Below, one piece after another: positions 42,153-54,240 of a stretch of DNA of 64,000 bases; the stretch's first letter is position 1; the number at the start of each line of letters is the position of its first letter. A program made the position numbers and the translations under genes. Source of the DNA: Botryosphaeria dothidea (lineage: Eukaryota > Ascomycota > Dothideomycetes > Botryosphaeriales > Botryosphaeriaceae); NCBI GenBank assembly GCA_011503125.2, contig WWBZ02000016.1:124001-188000 (forward strand), given 5' to 3'. Below the pieces are notes generated by a model. That model worked only from the letters and a program-made list of their open reading frames with translations, did no database searches and had not been told where the DNA came from.

Positions 42153-44229
42153 TCACGACTCCATCAGTTTGTCCGCACCCTCGTAGAAGGGCGGAAGCGG
42201 CTCCAGCTTCCTCTGGAACAGCGCGTACCGCTTGAAGTGCCAGACGGCGTTCTTGATCTGGTACCGCGAGTGCTTCCACGTCGGCACGCCGAAGACCTGG
42301 TCCAGCTCCTCCAGCGTCAGCGCCTTGGTCTCGGGCATGAACAGCAGGACCAGGAACCACAGGATGACGCACCAGGCGGCGTACCAGCCGAAGGCGCCCT
42401 GGTTGGTGAAGGCGCTGACGAGGCGCGGCCAGGTGAAGGACAGGATGAAGTTGAAGCACCACGTCGTCGCCGTGGCGAAGGACATGCCGACGTCGCGCAC
42501 GTGCATGGGGAAGGACTCGGCCGAGTACGAGAACGGGACGGGCCCCATGCCGGGCGAGTAGAAGACCTCGAACAGGTACATGCCCGTCGTGATCATGCCG
42601 AGGCGCGTCTTGCTGGTCGACATCTCGCTGCCGGGCGGCGGCGGGTCGATGAAGAAGGACATGCCCGTCCACAGCAGCGTGATGGCCAGGAAGGGGAAGG
42701 TCGTGAGCAGCAGGTTGCGCCGCCCGAACGTGTCGATGGTGAAGAAGGCCGGCAGCGCGAACACCCAGTTGAGGATGCCGGTGCCCATGGACGCGAGGAG
42801 CGCCGAGTTGCGCCCGTAGCCGCCCTGCTGGAAGATGGTCGTCGAGTAGTACGCGATCACGTTGACGCCGCAGAACTGCTGGCCGAACATGACGATCCAC
42901 GTGGCCAGCGACGCGCGCCGGTTGCGCGGGATGCTGAACAGCTCCCAGAACTGCGTGAAGAGGTTCTTGCCCCTGTTGACCTTGCGCTCGATCTCGACGC
43001 CGACGTAGGTGTAGTAGAGATCACGGCACGCCTGGAGGTCGGTGCGCCGGACGATGCGGAACGACCTGAAGGCCTTTTGCATCTTGCCGTGCTGGATGAG
43101 CCACCTGGGAGACTCGGGGCAGAAGTATACCTGAGCGCAGACGATGAGCGGGAGGACGACCGTCGAGCCCAGGATGAGACGCCATGCGAGATCAGGCTCC
43201 AGTCCACCGAAGGCAACGCCCTGGTCCAGTCAGTACAGAAGCGGTAGAAGCTGTGCAGAGGGGGGCTGACCATGATGTTTCCCAGCATGATACCAAACGC
43301 CGTCCACACCTGCCATTGCATGACAAGCGCGCCGCGAATGGGCGCAGGCGAACACTCCGCAGTATAGACAGGAACCGTTGTAGACTTTGCACCGATGCCG
43401 AGGCCGAGGACGAAGCGCGCGAGAAAGAGGTTCACCCAGCTGTTGCACACGCCCTCCCATATCGAAGCAATGGCAGCAATGAGACAGGAGATGAATATAG
43501 TGCCCCGTCGAGCGAAAATCTTGTTCATTGGTTCGGTCAGCCAGCAGCCGATAATGGCACAAGCGAGATACGGAGCGCCAACGACCAGCCCGGTGAGGTT
43601 GTCTTGCATCGATTTCGAGAAGCGGTCAGAGGAAATGCCCAATTCCTGCTCATATTGTCAGCAGGTATCATCAAAGCAGCCCGGACGACTCACAACCAAG
43701 TAGAAGGCTTGCGCTCCGTTGTTGACTGTCTCGTCCATACCTTGGACAGCGGCCGCAAGAGAGGACATGGCTGTTCTTGCGTCAGTCAGAAATACGATGG
43801 TGCCAATTGCCTGCCTTACAAACAAGCCAGTAGAGCTGCCACGGCTGATCCCACTTGTGTGTCTGGAAAAGGTCAGATGCAGTTCCTCCCAGCACGCTTC
43901 GATGGACTGCATACCTTCTCCCGCTCCAGGTACATCTTGTCTTCGTCGGAGATCTCGGGCATGTCCTGGTACGAGGATGGATTCTGTGCAACCAATGCTC
44001 CCTGCTTCATGAGGTCCACGTGGTCCATGAGATCGAACTTGTGGCAGAACTCCTCCACATCCTTCATGAGCTGCTCCCGAGGGACGTTTGCAAGAGGGTT
44101 CTCAAAGACGGCATTGAGGTGGCCGCGGTCGGTCTCCTGGATGTCCAGCACATCTTTCTTCGGGCCCGGGCCTGCGTACTCCCGCTGCAAGTCGGATGTT
44201 TCCTCGACCTTCTCGGTTTTGGGATCCAT
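42153..44229 (-). CDS. MFS sugar/polyol transporter, about six exons
   Basis: Seen: from the ATG at 44229 (MDPKTEKVEETSD), an approximately 120-residue cytosolic N-terminus leads via short exons (HKWDQPWQLYWLV, SMSSLAAAVQGMDE) to the 12-helix core. The core has WLTEPMNKIFARRG, ARFVLGLGIGAKS, CPESPRWLIQ, FGQQFCGVNVIAYYS, DTFGRRN, SYSAESFPMHVRD and FMPETKALTLEELD. The introns have normal fungal signals, including one of about 50 nt after the GNIM codons. Family knowledge: sugar-porter family with the long N-terminus seen in fungal inositol/polyol or sugar-acid symporters. Neighbours: last gene of the minus-strand set with the dehydrogenase and aldolase. Inference: second uptake route for the same class of substrate. 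Confidence 0.9.
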
Positions 44230-46898
44230 GGTCAACGCGAATCTGGGGCTCGGGTCGATGGTCCGAGATCAATCAGTTGCAGTGCGGGGCTCCCGCTCTT
44301 TAACCTGCCGCGCTGCAGAGCGAAAAAGGGAGAGCTCGTCCGGGGACGTGGTAAGGCGGAGTTAAGGCTGAATCAATGTGCGACACACATCCTGGAGGTA
44401 CAAACACGCTAGCGCGTCCATCATAGGTTCTTTCGAGTCTGATGCTGACGCTGCGCTTATCGCGAACGTAAGTGGCGCGGCCGCGGAAAGCTTCACCATC
44501 CAATGAGATCCTTGGCAAGCTTATGTCCAACCTCAAGCATCCGTCGTGCCGTCTTACCCCGGGTAAGCATGGGGCTTCGGAAGCTTTGCGTGCTGACGTG
44601 CTTGGCTGAAATCGGCCTATCCTACTCGATGGTACACGGTTGTCATGGGACGACGGGTGCGGGGAAATCTCCAACGCAGGCTGACTGAATGGTTTCATTC
44701 CCAAGGCAGACTGAGGGAGTGTGTAAAAGTCGCTCTGGTGGTCCTTCATCTCCCCCGAGCATGAGCTGGTGACTAGCTTTCGATTTGCCCGGGTTTGGTA
44801 GAGAGAAACTCTCAGAAGGTGTTGAGTTTTATTACCAAGAGACAGGTTAGTTGGGTATGAACTGCGACATGGTTCTGACGATCGGAAGTGTGCCGGCGAT
44901 GGACGATAGATGGTCAAAACCTAGGTTGCGGGTAAATGCTCAAGCTTTCGTTTTACTTGGAGAGTTACTGCTCAGGGTTCGACAGGGGTACCTTTGGCTT
45001 TCACAACGGAAAACATAAACCGCCTGCGACCACTGTTTTTCGAGCGTCAAATATGAGCGCATCGTCATTCTTCTATCAGGAGTTGACGTGTCTTCTAACT
45101 TAGCCCTTTCTTGGATGAAAATGCAACACCCCGTCGACTCAGCTTTCATTCCCTTTCTGTGCGCGAAAGGAAGGTATGTCCGTATATTTCTCTGCATCAA
45201 ATAGATGGTCAATTTCAGGGCAATCACATGAGGTTTTTTGTTTTTTTTTTTTCCTCGAAGAAACACTAATCCAACTCCAAGGGTATACAAAGCAATCATG
45301 TGGATAGTCCGGAACCCAACGCTGCAGTCGCTTCGTCTTCTCGTCCATGCATCTTCGAACGTCGCATGAAGAACCCGCGCAGATCGCGTCCTGAGCAACC
45401 AAATTCTCGCCAGCTCTTTCATTTGCGGTTTTCAGGCCGTTTCCAGGGTACAGAGAGCGTCTTCGAGGTCAAGAGCCAAGCATTAACTGCCGCGGGAGGG
45501 CGTGTCCGGTGACGAATTGTCGGTGTACGCGAAAGGCTCAGACAGCGGAGTGTGCAATCCAGGCGAACTTGAATGAATCGGACAGGGGCGCTTGCATGGA
45601 TTCGAGCATTCTCCCGTGAGCCTTCGGGGGGCACCGGCTGGCCCGTGGTCTAACGGTCGACGCCCACTGCCGCTCGTCACCCGCCTGCAAAGTGGTCTGC
45701 CGCTGGATCCCCCCCTGGCTCTCCCAGTAGCGGACGATCTTGTTCGAAATTTTCGCCTGAGGCTCGATAAGCCGGATGCCCTGCCCCTTGGGGGGGGGAC
45801 GCACTGACTCTGCGCAACGGCGAGACCGGCGTCTACTAACTATAAGGACGGCAGATAAGCAGACGACGCAATCGCTCCTCCAACGGGATCCTCAGCCGAT
45901 TTTGCGCCTGCTTTGAACGATCCCCTTCGCGATTCGTGAGCGTCGGCAAATTGACGTGTTCTCCCCGGCCTTGGCCCATTCGAGAACCGGAAGTGATGGG
46001 AGCTTTTCTGACTCGTCGAAGCTGCCCAGGTCGCAAGCGGATCACGGATCCCACAACCGCCGTCGCAGCAAATTTGCGTTGTCGTCCCTGACTCCTATAT
46101 CACCTCTCCCAAAGCCACGCGTGCGGACAGAAATGCCCAACAGAGGCCATGGGGCCCCACTGCGTGCTACTATTCGGGTGGATATAGAAGCGAACGGGCT
46201 TGTATAGAGGGCGTCGGCGCCTATTGCTCTGAGGGGGCGTGTCTTGAATGACTCTCCAGTGCCGGAGAAACCCTTCGGGGAGTCGGTCCTCCTCTCACCT
46301 GTGTGCCTTAGCGGCAGGGGTTTCGAGGGAAATGGCTCGATTCCAGAGTCCTCCATTGGCCAGAACAGCCACTCCCGGCTTGTATTCTGCTGTTATGGCA
46401 TCGGACGGCCGCGCAAGGAGGTGCCGCGAGGCCTCGTTTCCAAGACGCCGGCCTGGCGGCTGGCGAAGAGCAGAGTGTTCCGCAAGGACGGCTGTACGTG
46501 CAGCATCGGACGACCTGGTACCCCGCGGTCGGCCCTCTTCTCGACCAACGGCTACGGAGATACCACCGAGGGAGCCGCACAGCAGCAGGCGGGCGCCTGC
46601 CATGGCCGCATCCCGCTCCCCGGGATCCCGTATTGCAAGGCCCACAGTGCCACGCTGATCGGCCCGCATCGGCGCCAGGCTCGCGTGCATGAATTTCAAA
46701 GGAACGAATCCGCAGCCACATCAACGTCTGTCAAAGATCGAGACGCGTTTCAGGTTTCCTTCGTCCTATCAGCCGGGGTATGGAGGCAAGGCCGCCGCCG
46801 TTAATAAGAATCCTGACCCTTGGTTCCTGTACTGCTCCTCTCGCGACCTACCCGAGAGGACACCAACTCTCGCGGAGAGCGACATCCCTGACGTATAC
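44230..46898. other. 2.7-kb stretch without a recognised gene
   Basis: 44.2-45.5 kb is ordinary-looking non-coding DNA with a T run at 45239-45252. From about 45.5 to 46.85 kb the composition turns GC-rich, with long open frames on both strands (for example 45538-45804 minus, 46042-46356 minus, 46244-46804 plus) that overlap and share no domain I recognise. A relic of a mobile element or a structured non-coding region is possible; no terminal repeats were seen by eye. Confidence 0.4.
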
Positions 46899-48310
46899 AT
46901 GTCGACCAGCGACTTCTTTGGGGATCCTCCCGCTGGGATCGACCTGACCGAAAGCCGGACTTCGACAATCTATGGCGCCATCATCCCGGTGGCCGTAATC
47001 GCCACGCTCGTCGTGGCGCTTCGCATCAGGCTGAGGACTCTCAATGGCAAGCCGAGCTTCAAGATAGATGACTTCATGGTCACCGTGGCATTGGTAAGGG
47101 CATCGATTCATCCCTTTGCTGGCCCGAGCTAAACGTCCTCAGTTCTTTACGTGGGGAACAGCGGCCTGTTGCTTCATCAGTGAGATTCTCGGAAGTGCTC
47201 GGGTGACATCAGGTGGCTGACATGGGGGAACAGGTATAGAATATGGGTTGGGCAGACATATATGGGCAATAGAGCTCTCGAAGCTGGCTACGCTATGGCA
47301 GGTAGGTCTGGGGAAAAGGGTGGGTGGCAGGCTCTTTGCTCACCGTTTCAGATCCTCTACGCCTATCTCATGATATACGCAACGAGCGTGTCCTTGACCA
47401 ACATTTCCATCCTGCTATTCTACCGACGTATTTTCCGCTTCGATGTAACTTTCTACCTTGTTGCTTTCATTATATCCGTCTACTGGGCCATCATCATCGT
47501 GGTTATTAATGTCGGTTGCCGCCCCTTGTCCTATCTCTGGAACCGGTTCGTCGATCCTGCTGCGGTCGGAGAATGCATCAACATGCAAGGCTTCTTCTTA
47601 TCGAATGGCGCCTGGGCTCTGGTCGTCGATACGCTTCTCGTGCTTATCCCTATTCCCACGGTCATGAGACTGCAGATGCCACTGAGTGAAAGATTGGCAG
47701 TCATTGCCATTCTGATGCTGGGAGGCTTGTAGGTATTTCCCTGCGGTCGGGCGAAATACGCTAATACTGTAACAGCGTGTGCATCACCAGCATCATCCGA
47801 ATCATCAGTCTCAAACAGTTCGTCTCCGCCACGGATCTAACGTGGGCCATGAGCCCTGTTTTCCTGTGGTCTTCCATCGAACCGTTCGTCGGCCTCATAT
47901 GCGCATGCCTTCCGACGTTCGGTCCTTACTACCGCAAGTGGTGGACAAAAGTGCACTCCACGTTGAGCGGAGGGAAGAGCCAGGGATATACGAACGGCGT
48001 TGCCGGGAAGACAGACGGTTACGTGAACGCGAAGTCGAAAGATTCTGTGAGGACAAATAGGGGGAGGCGGATATGGGAGAGCCTCAACGGGATTGACGGG
48101 GGCAATTTGACGTACAACGGGCGGTTGAGAGCTGACGACGAGGTGGAATTGACGACTGAGGTTGTGGGTGGTCATGGGCATGACGGATCGATAAGGACAA
48201 TCAGCGAGGAGCATTCGGACACAGCCCCCAACCGGGGTATTCAAGTCAAGGAAGAGTTCATCTGGACCAGCGAACCCATCGATAGTTCCAGATCACGACC
48301 GTCTCTCTAG
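46899..48310 (+). CDS. SAT4/rhodopsin-like integral membrane protein, copy 1
   Basis: Seen: exons 46899-47093, 47143-47179, 47234-47301, 47352-47728 and 47776-48310 join in phase to 403 aa; introns are 47-54 nt. Seven hydrophobic segments occupy about residues 25-300. Family landmarks are present: an acidic IDDFM after the first loop, GLGRHIW, ILLFYRRIF in the third-helix region, NVGCRPLSYLWNRF and CINMQGFFLSNG. A hydrophilic, Gly-rich cytosolic tail of about 120 residues ends the protein. Family knowledge: these fungal seven-helix proteins (often called SAT4 or rhodopsin-domain) include CFEM-less relatives of Pth11-like receptors. Function unknown; it is not a retinal opsin by any visible motif. 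Confidence 0.9.
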
Positions 48311-48920
48311 TCTGGTGGCCAATGTCTAGAAAATTTAATGACATGACTTTGCTAGAACCAAAACGAGCTGTAAGTGAACGCTGGCCCCAGTCCTAAGAAA
48401 TCAAAGAGCATCACAGATTTAAAAAATGGAAATAAAAGACAAAAAAAAAAAAAAAAGGAAGGAAGATACAGGAACAAACATACTTCATATTCTGCATTAT
48501 ATTCGTTACAGCATTAAGCTCCGGATCTCCGCCGAGATGCATACGAATTGTCACTCGTCCCTTGCGTCCCGGAGCGCAGAAACACGGAGGCTCCGCCACG
48601 TTGACGGCCGCATGCAGCAGTCGTTCCTAATCTGGCTGGGAGGCTAAGAACAAACTAAACCAATTCAAATGAAGCGTTTCAGCCCCTGCCAGGACAAGTT
48701 CGTTCCGCCGAGAGGGCACCAAACTGAAAACGGCCGCCTGTCCAGAGAGACTCCCTGGCGCTTGTCATTCGAGTGGCCATTGGTATCTCCGTCCAAGATG
48801 CAATGTTGGATGCAAGGGATTCTTTGACTAATCAAAGGGACTGATGGAAGAATTTAAAGAAACGACCACCCAGACAACAGCGCACAGACATTCCTTTCGG
48901 CAGATTCGCAGACCATAGAC
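48311..48920. other. Spacer between SAT4-like genes
   Basis: About 0.6 kb, with an A run near 48441-48456. No gene seen. Confidence 0.5.
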
Positions 48921-50391
48921 ATGTATTCTGTCTGGGCGAGAAAACAGCAAACTGAGGGACAACAAAATCATGATTTCCACGGACAAGCGCAAGTCCATCC
49001 ACCGTCACGCGCACGAGAGGTTGTGGCCACGTCGGTGACTGTGGTATGCGTCTGCGTTCTCGTTGTCGGCCTTCGCCTGTTCACGCGTATTCACATTCTA
49101 CGGAGTTTTGCGTTGGATGACGGGTTGATTGTTCTAGCCACAGTATGTCTCTGCGCGGTCCTCCTGCATTTCAGGGTATCGACTCACCCTTCATAGTGCT
49201 GTGCCGCTGTTCTCGCGGTATTGCTCGTGGACGTCTCCAGTGAGTGAAGATGAGACCATACCACTTCCTTGCTTGACGCTTGCTGATGCTAGCCAGAGAG
49301 AGGGTTGGGCATGCACATATACGACCTCACGCTCCCTGAAGTCTCCAAGATGACATTGGTATGCGGAACGCAATTGCAGCAGATACACGCGCTAACAAAG
49401 CGTCAAGCACATCTTCATTGGCTACATCCTCTACAGCTTCTCTGTGGGGATCACGAAAATCTCGATAATCTGCTCTTACCTCCGGATCTTCGCTTCCACA
49501 AAGGGAACGAGAATAGCCTGCTTCATCACGTTGGCTCTGCTCATAATCAACACCGCTCTTTCCGTCGTCCTCTGCCTCATCACATGCCGGCCGATATCGC
49601 TGTTTTGGCAGCCTGAAAAGCAGCAGCAGCCGCCATCGGCAATCGAAGAACATTGCTTCAACGTAAAATTCCTGTGGCTCAGTCAAGGCTCGATAAACAT
49701 CGCCTTCGACCTCGTTGTCATCATTCTGCCAATGCCGGTCTTGAAGTCGCTCCCGGTGTCGACAAGAGAGCGCTATATACTGATGACCATCTTTGCTCTC
49801 GGCGGATTGTAAGTTGAACGCGTCCGTACTTGTGCAAACAGCATCTAACTTGTTGAACGCAGCGGTTGTATCTGCGGCTTCCTGCGCCTGAAATCAATAT
49901 ATCACGCAGTCGGCTCAAGGGACCCGGGCTGGGACAACGTGAACTCGGCACGCTGGACCATCATCGAAATGACGGTCGGAATCATCTGCGCGTCGTTGCC
50001 TCAGTGCAAGGCACTCGTCATGCGCATGTTCCCTCGCTTCCTCTCCGGCATTCACAAGCCCCACAAAACCATGGTGATTTCCGAGTTCGACAAGGGGCAC
50101 GGGTGGGCGTCGAGGCTGGAGAAGGATCTCAAGGCCGACGCGACGCAGCGGAGTCAGATGAACAAGAGGGGAGGCCTCGTCCACTCCACAGTGGAGAAAG
50201 GAGTGCCAGGCTGGCACCACTCGGAGGACTGTAGCGAGACCAGTGGCATTGCCGCCATAGTGGTCACAACCACGATGACGCAGCGGAGAGAGTCGCATTG
50301 CCCGAGCCTGGACGACGACTTTGTCGTACCAAGAAACAACAGCATCACCCCAAGCGAAGTCACGCTGCCTCCTTTCCTCACCGAAGAGTAG
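48921..50391 (+). CDS. SAT4/rhodopsin-like integral membrane protein, copy 2
   Basis: Seen: exons 48921-49142, 49197-49239, 49297-49358, 49408-49808 and 49863-50391 join in phase to 418 aa. The exon-intron layout matches copy 1 position for position (a second exon of about 40 nt, a third of about 65 nt), supporting common descent. Landmarks: ALDDGLIVLAT, GLGMHIYDL, ICSYLRIFA, LITCRPISLFW, FNVKFLWLSQG, and a hydrophilic tail. The N-terminus before the first helix (about 35 residues) is unusually long, so the exact ATG is less certain. It diverges strongly in sequence from copy 1, so this is not a recent duplication. Function unknown. Confidence 0.87.
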
Positions 50392-50454
50392 AGCCATCAG
50401 TCTTCGCCTGTGCACCATTGATCCATCCTGAAGCTACAGACACCCTCCCGCCGC

Positions 50455-52392
50455 TCAGAGCTTGTAGCGCGGCCGCGGCACATTGTCATAGTACGGCACG
50501 ACAATCACATCCGGATCCTCCGTCATCGCCACCATCGCCTCCGTCCCGGGATGCACCGGCTTCCGCGACACCCGCAAGTCCACACACGCCGGCCCCGCCT
50601 TCGCCAGCACGCCCTCCACCCCCGGCCCGACCTCCTCCAACGCCGCGCACCTCACGCCCGCGCACCCCAGCCCCTCGGCCACAACACTAAACTCCACGCG
50701 CCCGCTCAGCCCGCTCGCCGGCCGCGCCGCCGTCGCCCCGCCGTACACCATGTCCTGCCCGTTCGCGCTCATGCCCCAGCACTCGTTGTTGACGACGACC
50801 GTCAGCACGCGCAGCCCGTGCCGCGCGAACGTGTCCAGCTCCATGATGTGGAACCCGGCCGCCCCGTCGCCCGTGACCAGCACCACGTGCGCGTCCGCCG
50901 CCGCCGCCGCCACCGCGCACCCCAGCGCGTACCCGAAGCCGTTGCCGAGGAAGCCGAGGTAGCCGGTCGACGAGACGAGGGCGGCGGGCTGGCAGTGCGC
51001 GAGGGCGGCCGGGCCGGCCCACAGCGCGGCTTCGCCGCCGTCGAGGACGACGATGGGGTTGGGGGGCAGGTGCGAGAAGAGGGCGGTGAGGGCGTGGTGC
51101 GGGTGGAGGGCGCCGCCGACGGTGGGCGGGGAGGCGTCGTGCGGGGAGGGGAGGGCCTGCGCGGTTTTGAGCGACTGGAGCCAGGCGGGTGGGGTGTGGA
51201 AGGGGGTCGCTTTGAGGGCGGAGGTGAGGGCGAGGAGGGCCTGCGTCGTGTCGGAGACGATGCCGAGGACGGGGTAGGTGCGGCCGAGCTCGCCGCCGTC
51301 GGTGTCGACCTGGATGATGCTGCAGTCCTTGGTGGGGACGATGGCGCCGCTCTGGCCGCCGAGGTACATGCCGGTGCGGGCGCCGAGGAGGAGGAGGCAG
51401 TCGGGTGGGGTGCCGCCGAGGGAGAGGGCGGCGAGGAGGTTGGCGGGCCCGGCGAAGGAGGGGTTGGAGTAGAGGTTGGTGAGGATGGAGAACTTGCCGC
51501 TGGAGAAGATGGGGATCTGAGTGGCGGCGGCGAATTGGGAAAGCGCAGTTGATGCCTGTGAGGATGGTTAGCGTTGGTTGGTGGTTGAGGTGCTTGGGCT
51601 TACTTCTGGGGAGTTTGCACCCGTTCCCACGATGACGGCTGGTCGTTTTGCTTGTCTCAGCAGCTTTACCGCTTCTTCAATCGCGCCCTGGTGAGGTCCC
51701 GGACTGTATGGCAGAGCGCCGCTGACTGCTCCCCATGAGATCCGAGATGGGGAGACCGGTGCGAAGAGAACATCAATGGGCACGTCGAGTAGAACAGGGC
51801 CTATCTGCATATCAGCATCATGGACTCTACAAATGAGTTTTGTTGATCTTACCCGGTGCTCCGGAGACTGAAATGTGCACTGCATGAGCCACGATCCGAG
51901 GAAGGTCCTCGGCATTAGTGACACGATGAGCAAATTTGGTCATAGGCCTCGCGGCCACGACTTGGTCAATCTGGCCTTGGAGTGAATTGTTCTCCTGGTC
52001 CCGAAGAGGCACTGAGGAAGTGATGCACAGAATGGAGCTCCGGTCTGCGAAGGCCGTGGCAAGGCCAGGAAGGCCATTGGAGAAGCTGCACCAACTCAGC
52101 ATCATGCCTATACAAAGCTGCATTGGTGAACTCACCCACTGTTTGCAGTGATGAAGCAGATGCCCGTCTTTCCCGCCATTTTGGAATAACCCTCGGCCGC
52201 TTGGACGGCCACGGTTTCATGGCGAGTATCAATCAGCCTGATGCCGATTGACTCGCATCCGACTAAGAAGGCATCGAGATGGCCGCCGTGCAATCCGAAC
52301 GCAACCTCCGTCCCGAGCCTGTTCAGCGATTGGGCCAGGAGGTCGCCTCCCGTCAGTTCTCTGCCTTTTGGGATGGTCAATGGAAACGACAT
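50455..52392 (-). CDS. ThDP-dependent enzyme (acetolactate synthase/decarboxylase-like)
   Basis: Seen: about four exons on the minus strand from the ATG at 52392 (MSFPLTIPKGRELTGG). The pyrimidine domain has the catalytic Glu59 in DTRHETVAVQAAEG, the central domain has VIVGTGANSPE, and the pyrophosphate domain has the ThDP motif GDGAAGFHIMELDTF...NNECW (GDG-NN). Intron 1 (GTGAGT ... TGCAG) restores the NSGFSNGLPG segment. Total roughly 600 aa. Family knowledge: ThDP enzymes of this size decarboxylate or condense 2-keto acids (acetolactate synthase, oxalyl-CoA or benzoylformate decarboxylase types). There is no mitochondrial presequence, so a housekeeping branched-chain role is unlikely. Neighbours: the SDR upstream is on the same strand. 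Substrate not assignable. Confidence 0.9.
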
Positions 52393-52649
52393 TTTGAGCG
52401 ATACAAGCGGTAGCAACAAGCAATGTTCACGGGCTCTGATACAATGTCATTGATGACGTTTAAATAAACGAAACGGATGTATCCCCCACACCACAGGTCG
52501 CAGTCAGCAGCAGCGGGGTTGCCGACTAGTTCCCGACCCCGCAGCCCACACTCCCCCCTCAGCCAAGCTGCACCGTCCCTCGCCGCTCGCACAACCACGC
52601 ATTCCCCCGGAACGGCGGGCCATCCTCCTTCCGCCCCCGCCACCGCTCA

Positions 52650-53748
52650 TCACTCGGTGGCCGCTTTTTCTGACACGGCCCTCACGTCCGCCAGGGTGCT
52701 CTGGAGCGTCGGGCCCGGCTCCCTGGTCAACGCGGCCGCCGCCTTGAGCAGCCCCTCGTCGATCTCGCGGTACTCGACGACGCCGCCGCCGCCGCCGGCG
52801 CGCGCCTGCGAGTAGAGCAGGTGCGCGTTGCGCGCGTCGGCGGCCATCAGAACGAGGGCGGAGCGCGCGACCGAGGGCGGCTCCATGACCAGCGCGCCCG
52901 TCGCGCGCACCAGGTCGGCCGGCACGATGCCCGTGTCTGTCCAGCTGGGGGCGATGGCGTTGATGCGGATGGGCAGTTTGGGCGACAGGTGCGGGGCCAG
53001 CGCGCGCATGACGCCGAGGACGCCGTGTTTTGCGATGGCTGGGGTTTGTCAGTTTTGGGGGGGGGAATCCGGGAAGGAATGGGAGACTCACTGTAGTCGA
53101 CTGCCTGGAATCGCTGGAAGCCTGGATGTCAGATTAGTTCGGGACGGTTTCAGGAATCTCGGGAACTGAGTTCGTACTGGATGCTGAGGCTGTGAGCACA
53201 ATGCTACCACCCGATTCTTGCTTCTTCATGTAGTGAATAGCCAAGGCGGTCGTGTTCATGACACTCTTTAGATTGATGTCAATGACGCGGTAGTCCGGTT
53301 CCAAAAGTTTTCCGTTGCTGTCGAGAGTCTCTTCCAGAAGAGTCGTTCGAGGAGCAACACCTGAAAATGTGAGTTAATACCAATAGGGTCTTCCCGAGGG
53401 CATGAAGCTTACCAGCATTTGCAAACACATGGTCAATTCTACCGTGAAGCTCAACTGCCTTCTCGAACAACCCCGAAAGCGCATGCCACGAAGTCACGTC
53501 AAGAGTAAAGAAGGCCATGTTCTCGTGTTCGATTTTGGGTGGTGGAGGGTTTCGATCTCCCATGACAACCTTTGCTCCCAGCTCCAGAGCCAGCGAGACC
53601 GTTGCCAGGCCGATCCCTGACGAGCCGCCTGTTGGACGACGATATTAGCTGGTGCGCAACTGCCCTCGTACTGGATCATACCTGTGATTATGATCACCTT
53701 GCCTGCCAAGGCCTTCAGCGTCTGGTCGTCGATTTGCACTTCCGTCAT
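52650..53748 (-). CDS. Short-chain dehydrogenase/reductase
   Basis: Seen: ATG at 53748 (MTEVQIDDQTLKALAGKVIIIT). About five exons give the full SDR signature: the cofactor motif TGGSSGIG split by an intron, acidic Asp in VMGDRN, TLDV, NAG, catalytic Ser in LTASAS and the YTIAK catalytic pair (Tyr, Lys). The Asp after strand 2 points to NAD(H). The C-terminal region after the active site is about 130 residues long, with a Gly-rich run (AGGGGGVVEY), and so is longer than in minimal SDRs. Neighbours: about 250 nt upstream of the ThDP enzyme and on the same strand. Inference: may reduce the hydroxy-ketone or aldehyde made by that enzyme, though nothing direct shows this. Confidence 0.9.
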
Positions 53749-54240
53749 TTTGATATCGCAGTTGTCGTGCAGGTACTTTCTTGCTCAAATTCGAGAAAGT
53801 AGCGTCGCAAACACAATTTGTTCTCGAGCCCCGCAGGCACCCGCAACAGTTGCGTGCATTGCCAGGTTTCCCCGCATTTTGCTTCCTTAACTCGGCATAG
53901 CGGCACGAAATAAGTCGTCATCCTCGGCGTGTTTTATTCTTACTGCATGGATATTTCCTTTTTTCAGATTAGCTCACTTGTCCGGAAAACTCGTTGCGCC
54001 AAAGCCTACACTATGACAATCTGATTTGCCGACAAAAGGGTTGCGTCTTTTTTTTTTTTTTAACGAATATATGAAGCGACAAAGGTTTGAAAGATTTAAA
54101 AGTCGAACCTGAGATTACTCGTGACTACATTATCTTTACTATTACATGGTGGAGATGCAAACTCTCATGACAAGACATTAAGGAGCGTTTTTTTTTTTTC
54201 TCGAACCGCCCAAACCCCCCCCCCCCCCCCGGAACCCCAT
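53749..54240. other. Intergenic with T and C homopolymers
   Basis: About 0.5 kb between the SDR start and the CHRD gene 3' end. It has T runs at 54048-54061 and 54188-54199 and a C run at 54215-54230, the last immediately next to the CHRD stop codon. No gene seen. Confidence 0.55.
54215..54230. repeat. C16 homopolymer
   Basis: Sixteen consecutive C, eleven bases from the CHRD coding end. Confidence 0.9.

Noticed and set aside
42153..43247. Long plus-strand frame (446 codons from 41907) opposite the second transporter
   Set aside because: Arg/Glu-rich antisense shadow of the transporter coding sequence.
45642..45720. tRNA-like sequence (GGCCCGTGGTCTAACGG resembles an acceptor plus D-arm)
   Set aside because: No matching B box, anticodon arm or acceptor 3' strand could be found downstream, so no cloverleaf can be drawn.
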